Assembly (NCBI RefSeq): GCF_029577735.1
Contig: NZ_JARQTO010000001.1
Span: forward strand, 248,001-312,000
From: Exercitatus varius
GTDB lineage: Bacteria > Pseudomonadota > Gammaproteobacteria > Enterobacterales > Pasteurellaceae
Direction of reading: 5' to 3'
Length of the DNA: 64,000 nt
Positions within the stretch are counted from its first letter, which is position 1; each line of letters begins with the position of its first letter. The notes under the pieces were generated by a model. It ran no database searches. It had not been told where the DNA came from and worked only from the letters and a program-made list of their open reading frames with translations. This document shows positions 8,401 through 16,363 of the stretch, piece after piece. Position numbers and translations under genes: made by a program.

Positions 8401-8440
8401 AATCACCGCACTTAGGTTATGTAAGTGCGGTGATTTTTTG
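8401..8440. terminator. Bidirectional USS-pair terminator between mtnN and argF
   Basis: A 14-bp perfect stem (8401-8414 with 8422-8435) containing a USS core in each arm, with a 7-nt loop and T-runs on the plus side. It separates two convergent genes. Confidence 0.85.
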
Positions 8441-8467
8441 TCGAGTTTTTTTAGCGGAAGATTAAGA

Positions 8468-9472
8468 TTAAGCCAACGAGGCAACCATCACGGCTTTAAT
8501 GGTGTGCATACGGTTTTCCGCTTGCTCGAAGGCAATATTCATCGGGCTTTCGAATACGTCTTCCGTCACTTCGATGCCGTTTGCCAGCGCCGGATATTTT
8601 GCCGCAATTTCCTGTCCCACTGTAGTTTCGCAATTATGGAACGCCGGTAAACAATGCATAAATTTCACGTTAGGATTGCCCGTGCGTTTCATCAATTCCG
8701 GCGTCACCTGATACGGCATCAGTAAATCGATACGTTCGCCCCAGGCTTCAATCGGTTCACCCATGGACACCCAAATATCGGTGTGCACAAAATCCACGCC
8801 GCATACCGCGCGGTCAATATTTTCCGTCACGGTAATGCGCGCGCCGGTTTCTTCGGCAAATTCCCGGCACATTGCGACCAAATTGTCTTCCGGTAACAAA
8901 GCTTTCGGTGCGCAAATGCGTACGTCCATGCCTAATTTTGCGCCGATTAACAGCAAGGAATTTCCCATATTATTACGGGCGTCGCCAATGTACACGTAAC
9001 TGATTTCATTGAGCGGTTTGGTGCTGTGTTCAAGCATGGTTAGCACGTCCGCCAGCATTTGAGTCGGGTGGAATTCGTCGGTCAAACCGTTAAATACCGG
9101 CACGCCGGAATATTTGGCTAAATCGTTCACAATTTGCTGGCTGAAGCCGCGATATTCGATGGCGTCATATAAACGGCCCAGCACGCGCGCGGTGTCTTTA
9201 ATGCTTTCTTTATGTCCGATTTGGGAAGAAACGGGATCGAGATAGGTCACGTTCGCGCCCTGATCATAGGCCGCAACTTCAAAGGAACAGCGGGTGCGGG
9301 TTGAGGTTTTTTCGAAGATCAGCGCAATATTTTTGCCTTTCAGGCGAGGTTGTTCCGTCCCGCTGTATTTGGCATGTTTTAAATCCCGCGCCAAGTCGAG
9401 CAGAAACTGGATTTCACGGGGCGTATGATGAACTAAGCTTAATAAATGACGGTTTTTTAAATTAAATGGCAT
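8468..9472 (-). CDS. argF: Ornithine carbamoyltransferase
   Basis: A 334-residue cytoplasmic enzyme making citrulline from ornithine and carbamoyl phosphate. The carbamoyl-phosphate motif STRTRCSFE lies near residue 55 and the ornithine-loop motif FMHCLPAFH near residue 270. Length equals E. coli ArgF/ArgI (334). No arc genes flank it, so the anabolic name is preferred, though the catabolic arcB-type paralogue has the same fold and cannot be excluded. No convincing ARG box was seen upstream. Confidence 0.9.
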   Translation of the reverse strand: MPFNLKNRHLLSLVHHTPREIQFLLDLARDLKHAKYSGTEQPRLKGKNIALIFEKTSTRTRCSFEVAAYDQGANVTYLDPVSSQIGHKESIKDTARVLGRLYDAIEYRGFSQQIVNDLAKYSGVPVFNGLTDEFHPTQMLADVLTMLEHSTKPLNEISYVYIGDARNNMGNSLLLIGAKLGMDVRICAPKALLPEDNLVAMCREFAEETGARITVTENIDRAVCGVDFVHTDIWVSMGEPIEAWGERIDLLMPYQVTPELMKRTGNPNVKFMHCLPAFHNCETTVGQEIAAKYPALANGIEVTEDVFESPMNIAFEQAENRMHTIKAVMVASLA

Positions 9473-9583
9473 TGCGTTTGCTCCTTGTATTGAATATGGG
9501 CGATATCTTATCGTTTTTGCCGAAGGGATTAAAGCGAAAAGTGCGGGCGGAATTTTAAACGTTTTTTTAGCGCAAAAAACTTC

Positions 9584-10276
9584 TTAAATTTTGACCGCAC
9601 TTTTATTAAGCGGCGTTTGTTGTTGTAAAGCGAGCGCCCGAACGGTACGGGCGATATCCGCAGATTGACTAATGGAGGAAATCACCGCAACGCCGTCCGC
9701 ACCGGAATCTCGCACGTCCGATACGTTCGTTTCGTTTATGCCGCCGATAGCAACGCAGGGCTTTGTCACGCCAACTCGGCGAACCTGACGAATGCATTCC
9801 AAACCGACAATCGGCGCATGATCCGCTTTAGATTGAGTGGCAAAAATCGGCCCGATACCGAAATAGTCGATATCCGGGCGATCTTTATTGGCCATCGCCT
9901 GTTCTAACGTATTGATAGATAAGCCGATAATGGGTTTATAAGCGGCGCGGGCTAAAATGCTTTCCACCGGCGTATCTTGTTGTCCCACATGAATGCCGTC
10001 CGCCTGAATGGACAAAGCCAGTTCAATATCGTCGTTGATAATGAAGGGAACGTTGAATTGACGACATAATTGCTGACATTGTCGTGCAAGCCGGCGTTTT
10101 AACGGCGGATCTTGCGCCAGCGAATTTATACCTTTTTCGCGGAACTGAAAGNNGCCCGCCGTTAACGCCCGCTGCAGAATATTGAGCAAATTTTCCGCCG
10201 GCGAACCGGTTAAATGGCGGCAATCTTGCGTTCCGGCAATAAAATAAACGGGCAGCATGGATCTGATGTTATTCAT
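9584..10276 (-). CDS. thiE: Thiamine-phosphate synthase (contains NN ambiguity)
   Basis: ThiE joins HMP-pyrophosphate and thiazole phosphate to form thiamine monophosphate. About 230 residues in a TIM-barrel fold; conserved parts include FQFREKG, GIHVGQQD, GLSINTLEQ and YFGIGPIFATQSK. The ATG at 10276 is chosen because it overlaps the thiD stop (ATGAATAA), the usual coupling in this operon; an upstream in-frame start at 10312 would lie inside thiD. Two undetermined bases at 10152-10153 leave one residue (codon NNC, just before FQFREK) unknown. Confidence 0.93.
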   Translation of the reverse strand: MNNIRSMLPVYFIAGTQDCRHLTGSPAENLLNILQRALTAGXFQFREKGINSLAQDPPLKRRLARQCQQLCRQFNVPFIINDDIELALSIQADGIHVGQQDTPVESILARAAYKPIIGLSINTLEQAMANKDRPDIDYFGIGPIFATQSKADHAPIVGLECIRQVRRVGVTKPCVAIGGINETNVSDVRDSGADGVAVISSISQSADIARTVRALALQQQTPLNKSAVKI

Positions 10277-11072
10277 CTTGATAGCCCCAATGGTTTGTCG
10301 GTCCGTGTCCATGACCGATGTTTAACGAATGGCCAATCGCGGCGGAAATGTAGTCTTTCGCTATGCGGACGGCTTGTTCTATGCCTTTGCCTTTTGCCGT
10401 TTCCGCGGCGAGGCAGGCGGAAAATGTACAACCTGTGCCGTGGGTATGTCGGGTATCAATGCGCGGGGATTCCAGCACGAAATGATTTTGCGGCGAAAAA
10501 AACCAATCTTTACACCGCTCGCTTTGCGAATTTTCAAGATGGCCCCCTTTAATGATCACTGTTTTTGCGCCCAGTTCGTGTAAAATTTCTGCGGCATCGA
10601 AAACGGCCTGTTCGTTTCGGATTTTAATGCCGGTAATGATTTCCGCTTCGGGAATGTTCGGCGTGATGACATGCGCTTTGGGAATCAACCGTTTTTTTAA
10701 AGTCGTTACGGCGTTTCGTTGTAACAACGGCGAACCGCCTTTGGCAACCATGACGGGATCCAAAATAATATTCGGCAACGAATATTGTTCTAATCCTTCC
10801 GCTACACAGTCGATGATCTCGGCATTGCCCAGCATACCTATTTTCACTGCGGAAAGAGTGAAATCTTCCGCCACCGCTTTTAGCTGAGCCTGAATGATCG
10901 CCCGCGGAACGGGATGAATCGCGAAAACGCCTAAAGTGTTTTGTGCGGTAACGGCGGTAATGACTGAAGTGCCGAATACGCCGCGCATTTGGAACGTTTT
11001 GAGATCCGCCTGAATACCGGCGCCGCCGCCACTGTCGGAACCGGCAATAGTCAGAACTTGCGGTATGGTCAT
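10269..11072 (-). CDS. thiD: Hydroxymethylpyrimidine/phosphomethylpyrimidine kinase
   Basis: A 267-residue ribokinase-family enzyme that phosphorylates HMP twice, the pyrimidine branch of thiamine synthesis. N-terminal TIAGSDSGGGAGIQADLKTF and the C-terminal anion hole HGTGCTFSA are typical. The ATG at 11072 is used because AGGAG lies 6-10 nt upstream; the longer frame to 11129 would run into thiM. The gene lies 10 nt after thiM and overlaps thiE. Confidence 0.96.
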   Translation of the reverse strand: MTIPQVLTIAGSDSGGGAGIQADLKTFQMRGVFGTSVITAVTAQNTLGVFAIHPVPRAIIQAQLKAVAEDFTLSAVKIGMLGNAEIIDCVAEGLEQYSLPNIILDPVMVAKGGSPLLQRNAVTTLKKRLIPKAHVITPNIPEAEIITGIKIRNEQAVFDAAEILHELGAKTVIIKGGHLENSQSERCKDWFFSPQNHFVLESPRIDTRHTHGTGCTFSACLAAETAKGKGIEQAVRIAKDYISAAIGHSLNIGHGHGPTNHWGYQDE

Positions 11073-11082
11073 ATTTTGCTCC

Positions 11083-11886
11083 TTATATTTCACTGATTCG
11101 TGCTTTATCGGCAAGTTGGAGCGCATCAATTGTCCCTAACCGATTGATAAAATTTATTGCAAAGGTGCCGGATTCACGGCTCAGATCCCGAGCGGCAAGT
11201 TCGCCGGCGACGGCGTACACCGCACAGGCTTCAATGCTGGCGGCAAAATAATCGGCGGGTTGCGCAACGCCTAAAAATGCACCGATTACGGCGCCCAATA
11301 AGCATCCCGACCCTGTCACTTTCCGGAATAACTGTGTACCATTTTGAATTTGGCGAACATTTTTACCGTCACTAATAAAATCGATTTCACCGCTTAAAGC
11401 GGTAATACATCGATATTTTTGTGCAACGGTTTTCGCAAGACGACTTAAATCGGCAGCATCGCCGCCGGTTACGGCATCGACGCCTTTTCCTTGCCAGTTT
11501 ATTCCGGCCAGAAAAGCGATTTCCGCCGCATTCCCGCGGATTACGGCAAAATTAATTTCGGCCAGCAGTTGTTTGATGATTTTTTGCCGAAAGGCGGTGG
11601 CTCCGACGCCTACGGGATCTAATACGACGGGCACACCCGCTTTGTTAGCGGCCTTGCCTGCAATCAGCATGGCTTTGGCATCGGTTTCGTTGATTGTGCC
11701 GATATTAATCAATAGCGCTTGAGCGAAATTCTGAATTTCAGCAATTTCTTCCGGCGTAACGGACATAAAAGGCGAAGCGCCCAATGCCAGCAAACCGTTG
11801 GCGGAAAAATTGGTGACTACAAGATTAATCATGCAGTGAACAAGCGGCGTTTGGCTGCGAACAAGAGGTAAATAATGGGATTGCAT
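11083..11886 (-). CDS. thiM: Hydroxyethylthiazole kinase
   Basis: A 267-residue ribokinase-fold enzyme that phosphorylates thiazole alcohol for thiamine salvage. Visible motifs: LVHCMINLVVTNFSANGLLALGASP split across the N-terminus, VLDPVGVGAT, and the GSGCLLGA anion hole near residue 192. The ATG at 11886 is preceded by AAGGAAA, whereas the longer frame from 11925 lacks a site. It is first in thiM-thiD-thiE, downstream of a TPP riboswitch. No thiC or thiGH genes are nearby. Confidence 0.95.
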   Translation of the reverse strand: MQSHYLPLVRSQTPLVHCMINLVVTNFSANGLLALGASPFMSVTPEEIAEIQNFAQALLINIGTINETDAKAMLIAGKAANKAGVPVVLDPVGVGATAFRQKIIKQLLAEINFAVIRGNAAEIAFLAGINWQGKGVDAVTGGDAADLSRLAKTVAQKYRCITALSGEIDFISDGKNVRQIQNGTQLFRKVTGSGCLLGAVIGAFLGVAQPADYFAASIEACAVYAVAGELAARDLSRESGTFAINFINRLGTIDALQLADKARISEI

Positions 11887-11956
11887 AGCGTTTCCTTTCG
11901 TATTCAAAATGAAATTGACCGGCAATCTGGGGGAAAGGAAAAATTGATTTAATGGA

Positions 11957-11978
11957 AGGCGGCAGGCGATTCTGCCGG
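11957..11978 (-). promoter_or_regulatory. Possible expression-platform hairpin of the thiM leader
   Basis: A CGGCAG/CTGCCG hairpin (11960-11977) lies between the TPP aptamer and thiM. A T-rich stretch follows some 15 nt later but not immediately, so control by attenuation or by ribosome-site access cannot be told apart by eye. Confidence 0.35.
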
Positions 11979-12001
11979 AAATCCGACCTTAGAAGGTTGC
12001 A

Positions 12002-12080
12002 ATTAGTTTCCTACGCCAGTATTAGCTGTGTCAGGTTCACGGGTATTATCTCAGCCGCAAAATGCAGCACCCCGACTAAT
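12002..12080 (-). promoter_or_regulatory. TPP riboswitch (THI element) of thiMDE
   Basis: On the minus strand the conserved THI-box pieces occur in order: CGGGGTGC, GCGGCTGAGATAATACCC, GTGAACCTGACACAGCTAAT, and ACTGGCGTAGGAAACTAAT. The closing helix P1 is ATTAGT (12080-12075) with ACTAAT (12007-12002). It lies about 115 nt upstream of thiM and is expected to repress thiMDE when thiamine pyrophosphate is plentiful. Confidence 0.95.
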
Positions 12081-12180
12081 GGCGCTCAGTTTAATCCGAT
12101 TTGAGCGAAAAGGCAAAACGACTTGTAAAAATTGTGAGACGGCTCACAAAAACAATGAAAAATTTGACCGCACTTTTACG

Positions 12181-12948
12181 TTACTCATCGCTTATCAAAT
12201 CAATTTCCTGCTTTAAGCCGTAAGGCATATGACGCGGGCCTCGCACTGCGGAAACGCCGAATTGCGCCATTTTGGCGCGGGGAATCAATGTTTTGTCGTA
12301 TTCTTTTAAGCAGCGAATTTTCATCACCCGTTTTATTTGCAAATGATCATGGCGTCGGCGATACGGAATGTTTACCTCCAACACCAAACATTTGTAACGG
12401 ATTGCCGCCGTCGGCGCGGTGACATAAATATACACAATGTCGTCCGGCGCCACATTATTGCTTTGTTTCCAAAGAATTTCGCCGCCTTCGCGCAGATCTT
12501 TTTCCACATCATAATATTTCGGGTTGGCGGGCACGATCCATTCCGTATAACGGGCGATACCGAGCCGTTTTTTGGTTTGCCGGGTGGCGGTTAAATCGAA
12601 GCTGGCGTTTAGTAAAAAGAAAATTGTGTCATTATCCACCGAACCGTCGAGGCGGACGGTCAGCCAATGGGATTTATTCATGTGATAGGCAGGCAGAAAG
12701 CCGTCCTGGGCGAGGAATGTGCTGAGAATTTCCGGCGAGCATTTTACGTTCATGACATCGATGGCCTCCGTTCCCGCCAGTCCCAGTTTGGCTTTCGGTA
12801 CGTTCATGACAATGGCGTACCATTTGCGATTATCCTGATGGCGCAAAACCGCGTAATCGGGATAGGTTTTCCATAAATATTCCGGCTGCGAACCGTATTG
12901 TGTCAGCACATAGTCGAATATTTGCCGTGTTAGACTTTTGTTTGCCAT
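12181..12948 (-). CDS. Two-domain protein: MmcQ/YjbR-like N-terminus plus PUA/EVE-like C-terminus
   Basis: A 255-residue cytoplasmic protein. Residues 1-120 resemble the YjbR/MmcQ (CyaY-like fold) family (FDYVLTQYGSQPEYLWKTYPDYAVLRH, then NKSHWLTVRLDG). Residues from about 140 (TEWIVPANPKYYDVEK, then APDDIVYIYVTAPTAAIRYKCLVLEV) look like a PUA/EVE-type domain, a fold that binds modified bases in nucleic acids. I infer a nucleic-acid-related role, but neither half has a firm function. A USS pair separates it from nagK. Confidence 0.6.
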   Translation of the reverse strand: MANKSLTRQIFDYVLTQYGSQPEYLWKTYPDYAVLRHQDNRKWYAIVMNVPKAKLGLAGTEAIDVMNVKCSPEILSTFLAQDGFLPAYHMNKSHWLTVRLDGSVDNDTIFFLLNASFDLTATRQTKKRLGIARYTEWIVPANPKYYDVEKDLREGGEILWKQSNNVAPDDIVYIYVTAPTAAIRYKCLVLEVNIPYRRRHDHLQIKRVMKIRCLKEYDKTLIPRAKMAQFGVSAVRGPRHMPYGLKQEIDLISDE

Positions 12949-12990
12949 GTTTTCCTCCGTAACCGATTACGACAATAATATTTTACGCCT

Positions 12991-13028
12991 AAAAAACAAA
13001 AGTGCGGTCAAATTTAACCGCACTTTTT
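12991..13028 (-). terminator. USS-pair terminator of nagK
   Basis: An 11-bp stem (12998-13008 with 13017-13027) with USS cores in both arms and an 8-nt loop. Minus-strand transcripts leaving nagK meet the stem and then TTTTGTTTTTT. Confidence 0.8.
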
Positions 13029-13039
13029 GAGGAAACGTA

Positions 13040-13954
13040 TTATTTTTCCAGAAACAACGCCGCCGCACCGCGTACGCCGCCGGAATCGCCGTATTTGGCT
13101 TTTTTAATGGTCGGCACGTTGGCGCTGCGCATTAAATGGCGCGGCAGCGCTTTCGGCAGCGCTTCGTAGAGATAATCGAAGTTGGATAAACCGCCGCCGA
13201 GCACAATTAAATGGGGATCCAACACGGTGATAATGTTTCCGATGGAAATTGCCGCCAATTCTACAAAAAGTTCGACAAATTCGACCGCACTTTTATCGCC
13301 TGCGTAAAAATTATCGATAATTTCTTTGGCGGATAAAGCTTCGCCTTGCAGATCGCGATACAGCATTTCGAAGCCGCGGCCGGAAAGATAGGTGTCTAAA
13401 CAGGCTTTGTTGCCGCAACCGCATTCGTAAATCGGCGCTTTATCCCAACCGAGCAGTTTCAGCGCGTGATAATTCAACTGAATATGGCCCAATTCGCCCG
13501 CCATGCCGATATTGCCCGAGTGAACTTTGCCGTTGAACACCAAACCGCCGCCGAAACCGGTGCCGAGAATTAATCCTAACACGAAAGGATATTGTTGATT
13601 TTCTTCGTCCCAGGCCTCGGACAAGGCGAAGCAGTTGGCGTCGTTTTCCGCCCGAACTTCGCGTCCCAATCGTTCGGACAGATCTTTTAAAATCGGTTTG
13701 TTATCGGCGATACGAATATTGGTGATTTCCGCGATGCCGGTTTCGCGATTGACGAAACCCGGCAAACCTAAACCCACGGAGCCTTTGCAACCGAATTTAG
13801 CATCGGCCTTTTGTACCAGATTCACAATGGCGGACAACCAGTCTTCATAGCTTTCCTGCGGGGTCGGCACGCGTTCGCTGTATTGTTTTTCCAATTTGTC
13901 ATTGAATACGGCGAGTTCGATTTTTGTACCGCCGATATCAAATCCGTATAACAT
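13040..13954 (-). CDS. nagK: N-acetyl-D-glucosamine kinase (ROK family)
   Basis: A 304-residue cytoplasmic kinase of amino-sugar recycling that phosphorylates GlcNAc freed from cell wall. N-terminal phosphate loop DIGGTKIELAVF, sugar-binding ENDANCFALSEAW, and the ROK zinc motif (ECGCGNKACLDTYLSG) are present. Length and sequence follow E. coli NagK (303 aa). It is monocistronic by its flanking terminator. An in-frame USS encodes KSAVEF. Confidence 0.93.
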   Translation of the reverse strand: MLYGFDIGGTKIELAVFNDKLEKQYSERVPTPQESYEDWLSAIVNLVQKADAKFGCKGSVGLGLPGFVNRETGIAEITNIRIADNKPILKDLSERLGREVRAENDANCFALSEAWDEENQQYPFVLGLILGTGFGGGLVFNGKVHSGNIGMAGELGHIQLNYHALKLLGWDKAPIYECGCGNKACLDTYLSGRGFEMLYRDLQGEALSAKEIIDNFYAGDKSAVEFVELFVELAAISIGNIITVLDPHLIVLGGGLSNFDYLYEALPKALPRHLMRSANVPTIKKAKYGDSGGVRGAAALFLEK

Positions 13955-14005
13955 ACATCTCTCCTTATATAAAAAACTTTGAAAATTTTAACCGCACTTT
14001 CCGTT

Positions 14006-14731
14006 TTATTCTTTGACGAAGATCGCTTTTTTTCGTAAATACCAGAAAATGCTGCAATTAATTATCCAGGCAATCAAGGTGCTGACCAACAGATCGATAG
14101 GATGGTGCATGCCGAGGCGTAAACGGCTGACAAGCATTAATAACGCCCAGAGAAAGGTTCCCGCCACTAAGAGTTTGGAGGTGGATTTGCATCGACCGTA
14201 AATTTCCGTGAAACCGACCGCCAGTAACAGCCAGGTGACGGCAAAAATAGTATGACCGGAAGGGAAAGAGTAGCCGGTTTCGTTTTCGCGGTGACGGCTT
14301 AACCAATCCGGGGTTTCCGGTTTGTCGGCATAGAATTGATTCACCAGCACTTCCCGCTGTTGACGCGGGTGATCATAGAAATATTCCGCGGAAACGCCGG
14401 ATTTTTCCGTAAGTTCGATAATAAACGGACGGGGTTCGGCAAAAACGGATTTGGAAACGCTTTTAATGCCTTGGGTGACGCAGGTGGCGAGCGCCATCAC
14501 AACGACCGCCAGAATCCACTTTTGACGGGTCGGGAAAATTGGAGCGAAAAGCAACGCAAACACAGCGCAAGTGATGACGGCATAAGGCGAACTGCCGGTT
14601 TCCGTTAGCCAATAAAGAAAATGATCAAATTGCGTAAGATGAGCGTCTCCGGCCCATTTCCAGGAAAAAATCCATACAAAAATTGGCACAAGACAGAGTA
14701 AAAACGTATATAATGACAGGCGTTTTAACAT
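14006..14731 (-). CDS. pgpB: Phosphatidylglycerophosphatase B / undecaprenyl pyrophosphatase (PAP2)
   Basis: A 241-residue inner-membrane PAP2 phosphatase with about six hydrophobic segments. All three acid-phosphatase motifs are visible: K-x6-RP (KSVFAEPRP), PSGHT (FPSGHTIFA) and SRxxxxxHxxxD (SRLRLGMHHPID). It dephosphorylates PG-phosphate, undecaprenyl pyrophosphate and related lipids on the periplasmic side. The ATG at 14731 is chosen for its AGGAG site; the frame extends to 14773 without one. It is divergent from ribA. Confidence 0.9.
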   Translation of the reverse strand: MLKRLSLYTFLLCLVPIFVWIFSWKWAGDAHLTQFDHFLYWLTETGSSPYAVITCAVFALLFAPIFPTRQKWILAVVVMALATCVTQGIKSVSKSVFAEPRPFIIELTEKSGVSAEYFYDHPRQQREVLVNQFYADKPETPDWLSRHRENETGYSFPSGHTIFAVTWLLLAVGFTEIYGRCKSTSKLLVAGTFLWALLMLVSRLRLGMHHPIDLLVSTLIAWIINCSIFWYLRKKAIFVKE

Positions 14732-14814
14732 AAATACAGCTCCTAATGATGACGTCTTAATCAAATTCGGCATTCTATCATTAGTGCGGCAAAATCAGAA
14801 TAAGGAATTTATTT

Positions 14815-15468
14815 ATGGCAAAAATTCAGCGTGTGACTGAAGCCACTTTACCCACGGAATTCGGTATTTTTAAAATTGTGGGATTTGAATTTCCCGACAC
14901 TAAAAAAGAACATGTGGCTTTGGTCATGGGCGACGTGGAAGACGGACAACCCGTGCTGGCGCGCATTCATTCCGAATGTTTAACCGGCGACGCTTTACAC
15001 AGTTTGAAATGCGATTGCGGTTTTCAGCTTGCCAGCGCTTTGCGCCAAATCAGCCAGGAAGGTCGCGGTGTGTTGGTTTATCATCGTGAAGAAGGGCGCG
15101 GTATCGGATTAATTAATAAAATCCGCGCTTATGCCTTGCAGGATCAGGGAATGGATACCATTGAAGCGAATCTGGCGCTCGGCTTTAAAGCGGACGAACG
15201 CAATTTTTCCGTGTGTGCCGATATTTTTGAGCAGTTGGGCGTGAAAGCGGTGCGGTTGCTGACCAATAATCCGGCAAAAATCGAAACCATGAAAGCGGCG
15301 GGAATCAATGTGGTGGAAAGAGTGCCGCTGAACGTAGGCGAAAATCGCTATAACGTGGGCTATCTTGATACCAAAGCCAAGAAAATGGGGCATTACATCG
15401 TACATAATAACGAAAAACATTTTTTGGATTGCCCGCATTGTCAAGCTGAAATTCCCGCTGATGAGTAG
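14815..15468 (+). CDS. ribA: GTP cyclohydrolase II
   Basis: A 217-residue zinc enzyme that opens the GTP ring, the first step of riboflavin synthesis. Zinc ligands C55, C66 and C68 (CLTGDALHSLKCDC), the GTP-binding YHREEGRGIGL and the catalytic LTNNPAKIE region are seen. The gene has a strong terminator and its own AAGGAA site. It is separate from ribH (35860). Confidence 0.97.
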   Translation: MAKIQRVTEATLPTEFGIFKIVGFEFPDTKKEHVALVMGDVEDGQPVLARIHSECLTGDALHSLKCDCGFQLASALRQISQEGRGVLVYHREEGRGIGLINKIRAYALQDQGMDTIEANLALGFKADERNFSVCADIFEQLGVKAVRLLTNNPAKIETMKAAGINVVERVPLNVGENRYNVGYLDTKAKKMGHYIVHNNEKHFLDCPHCQAEIPADE

Positions 15469-15495
15469 GGAATTGATCTCGGTCAATTCCATCCG

Positions 15496-15532
15496 ACGGG
15501 GTTAGTGCTATGCTAACTCCGTTTTTGTTTTT
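15496..15532 (+). terminator. Intrinsic terminator of ribA
   Basis: Ten-base-pair stem (15496-15505 with 15513-15522, one G-U pair), 7-nt loop and TTTTTGTTTTT. Confidence 0.85.
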
Positions 15533-15570
15533 ACAATTTTATAACAACGTTCATAACGTGGGAGAGCATT

Positions 15571-16362
15571 ATGTGTACGACCTGTGGTTGTGGTCACCCG
15601 GATCAAGTTCGAATAGGCGAATTGCCTCATTCGCACGACCATTCGCATGAGCAAAGTGCGGTCAAATTACCGAACTTTTCGCATTCACATTTTCATTCGA
15701 CCGAGCCGGACGAACATCAAAAACGATTGCTTAAGGTCGAGCAGGACGTGTTGGGAGAAAATAACCGACTGGCGGAGATAAATCGTCAATTATTTGAAAA
15801 AAATCATATTTTGACCTTAAATCTGGTTTCCAGTCCGGGTTCCGGCAAAACCATGCTGTTAACCGCCACTTTAAACGCGTTAAAAAACGACCGCACTTGT
15901 TACGTAATTGAAGGCGATCAGCAAACGGAAAACGATGCCGAACGCATCCGCGAAACCGGTGTGCCGGCAATTCAAGTGAATACGGGAAAAGGTTGTCATT
16001 TGGACGCCAAAATGATTGCCGATGCGCTGGTGAAATTAAAACCGCAGGCGGATTCCGTTCTGTTTATCGAAAACGTGGGCAATTTGGTGTGTCCTTCCGA
16101 ATTTGATTTGGGCGAAAAAACAAAAGTAGTGATTTTATCCGTGACGGAAGGCGAAGACAAACCGTTGAAATATCCGCATATGTTTGCGGCGTCCGGTTTG
16201 ATGATTTTAAGCAAAATCGATCTGTTGCCATATCTGAAATTCGACGTGGACAAATGCATCGAAAACGCCAAACGCATTAATCCGAATATCGAAGTGATTC
16301 GGCTTTCATCCGTCACCGGCGAAGGCATGCAGAATTGGCTGAATTGGTTAGGCAGAAATTAA
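15571..16362 (+). CDS. hypB: Hydrogenase nickel incorporation GTPase HypB
   Basis: A 263-residue GTPase that, with HypA, inserts nickel into [NiFe]-hydrogenase. It has the high-affinity nickel motif C2-T-T-C5-G-C7-G, a short histidine-rich stretch (HSHDHSH, HSHFHS), and the P-loop SSPGSGKT at residues 87-94; the metal-binding GCHLDA and a SKIDLLPY guanine motif follow. It stops one base before the hypD start, leaving no room for hypC. GGGAGAG precedes the ATG. Two USS cores lie in frame. Confidence 0.97.
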   Translation: MCTTCGCGHPDQVRIGELPHSHDHSHEQSAVKLPNFSHSHFHSTEPDEHQKRLLKVEQDVLGENNRLAEINRQLFEKNHILTLNLVSSPGSGKTMLLTATLNALKNDRTCYVIEGDQQTENDAERIRETGVPAIQVNTGKGCHLDAKMIADALVKLKPQADSVLFIENVGNLVCPSEFDLGEKTKVVILSVTEGEDKPLKYPHMFAASGLMILSKIDLLPYLKFDVDKCIENAKRINPNIEVIRLSSVTGEGMQNWLNWLGRN

Positions 16363-16363
16363 C

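Noticed and set aside
9473..9530. ARG box upstream of argF
   Set aside because: A single TGAAT half-like sequence only; the partner half is poor.
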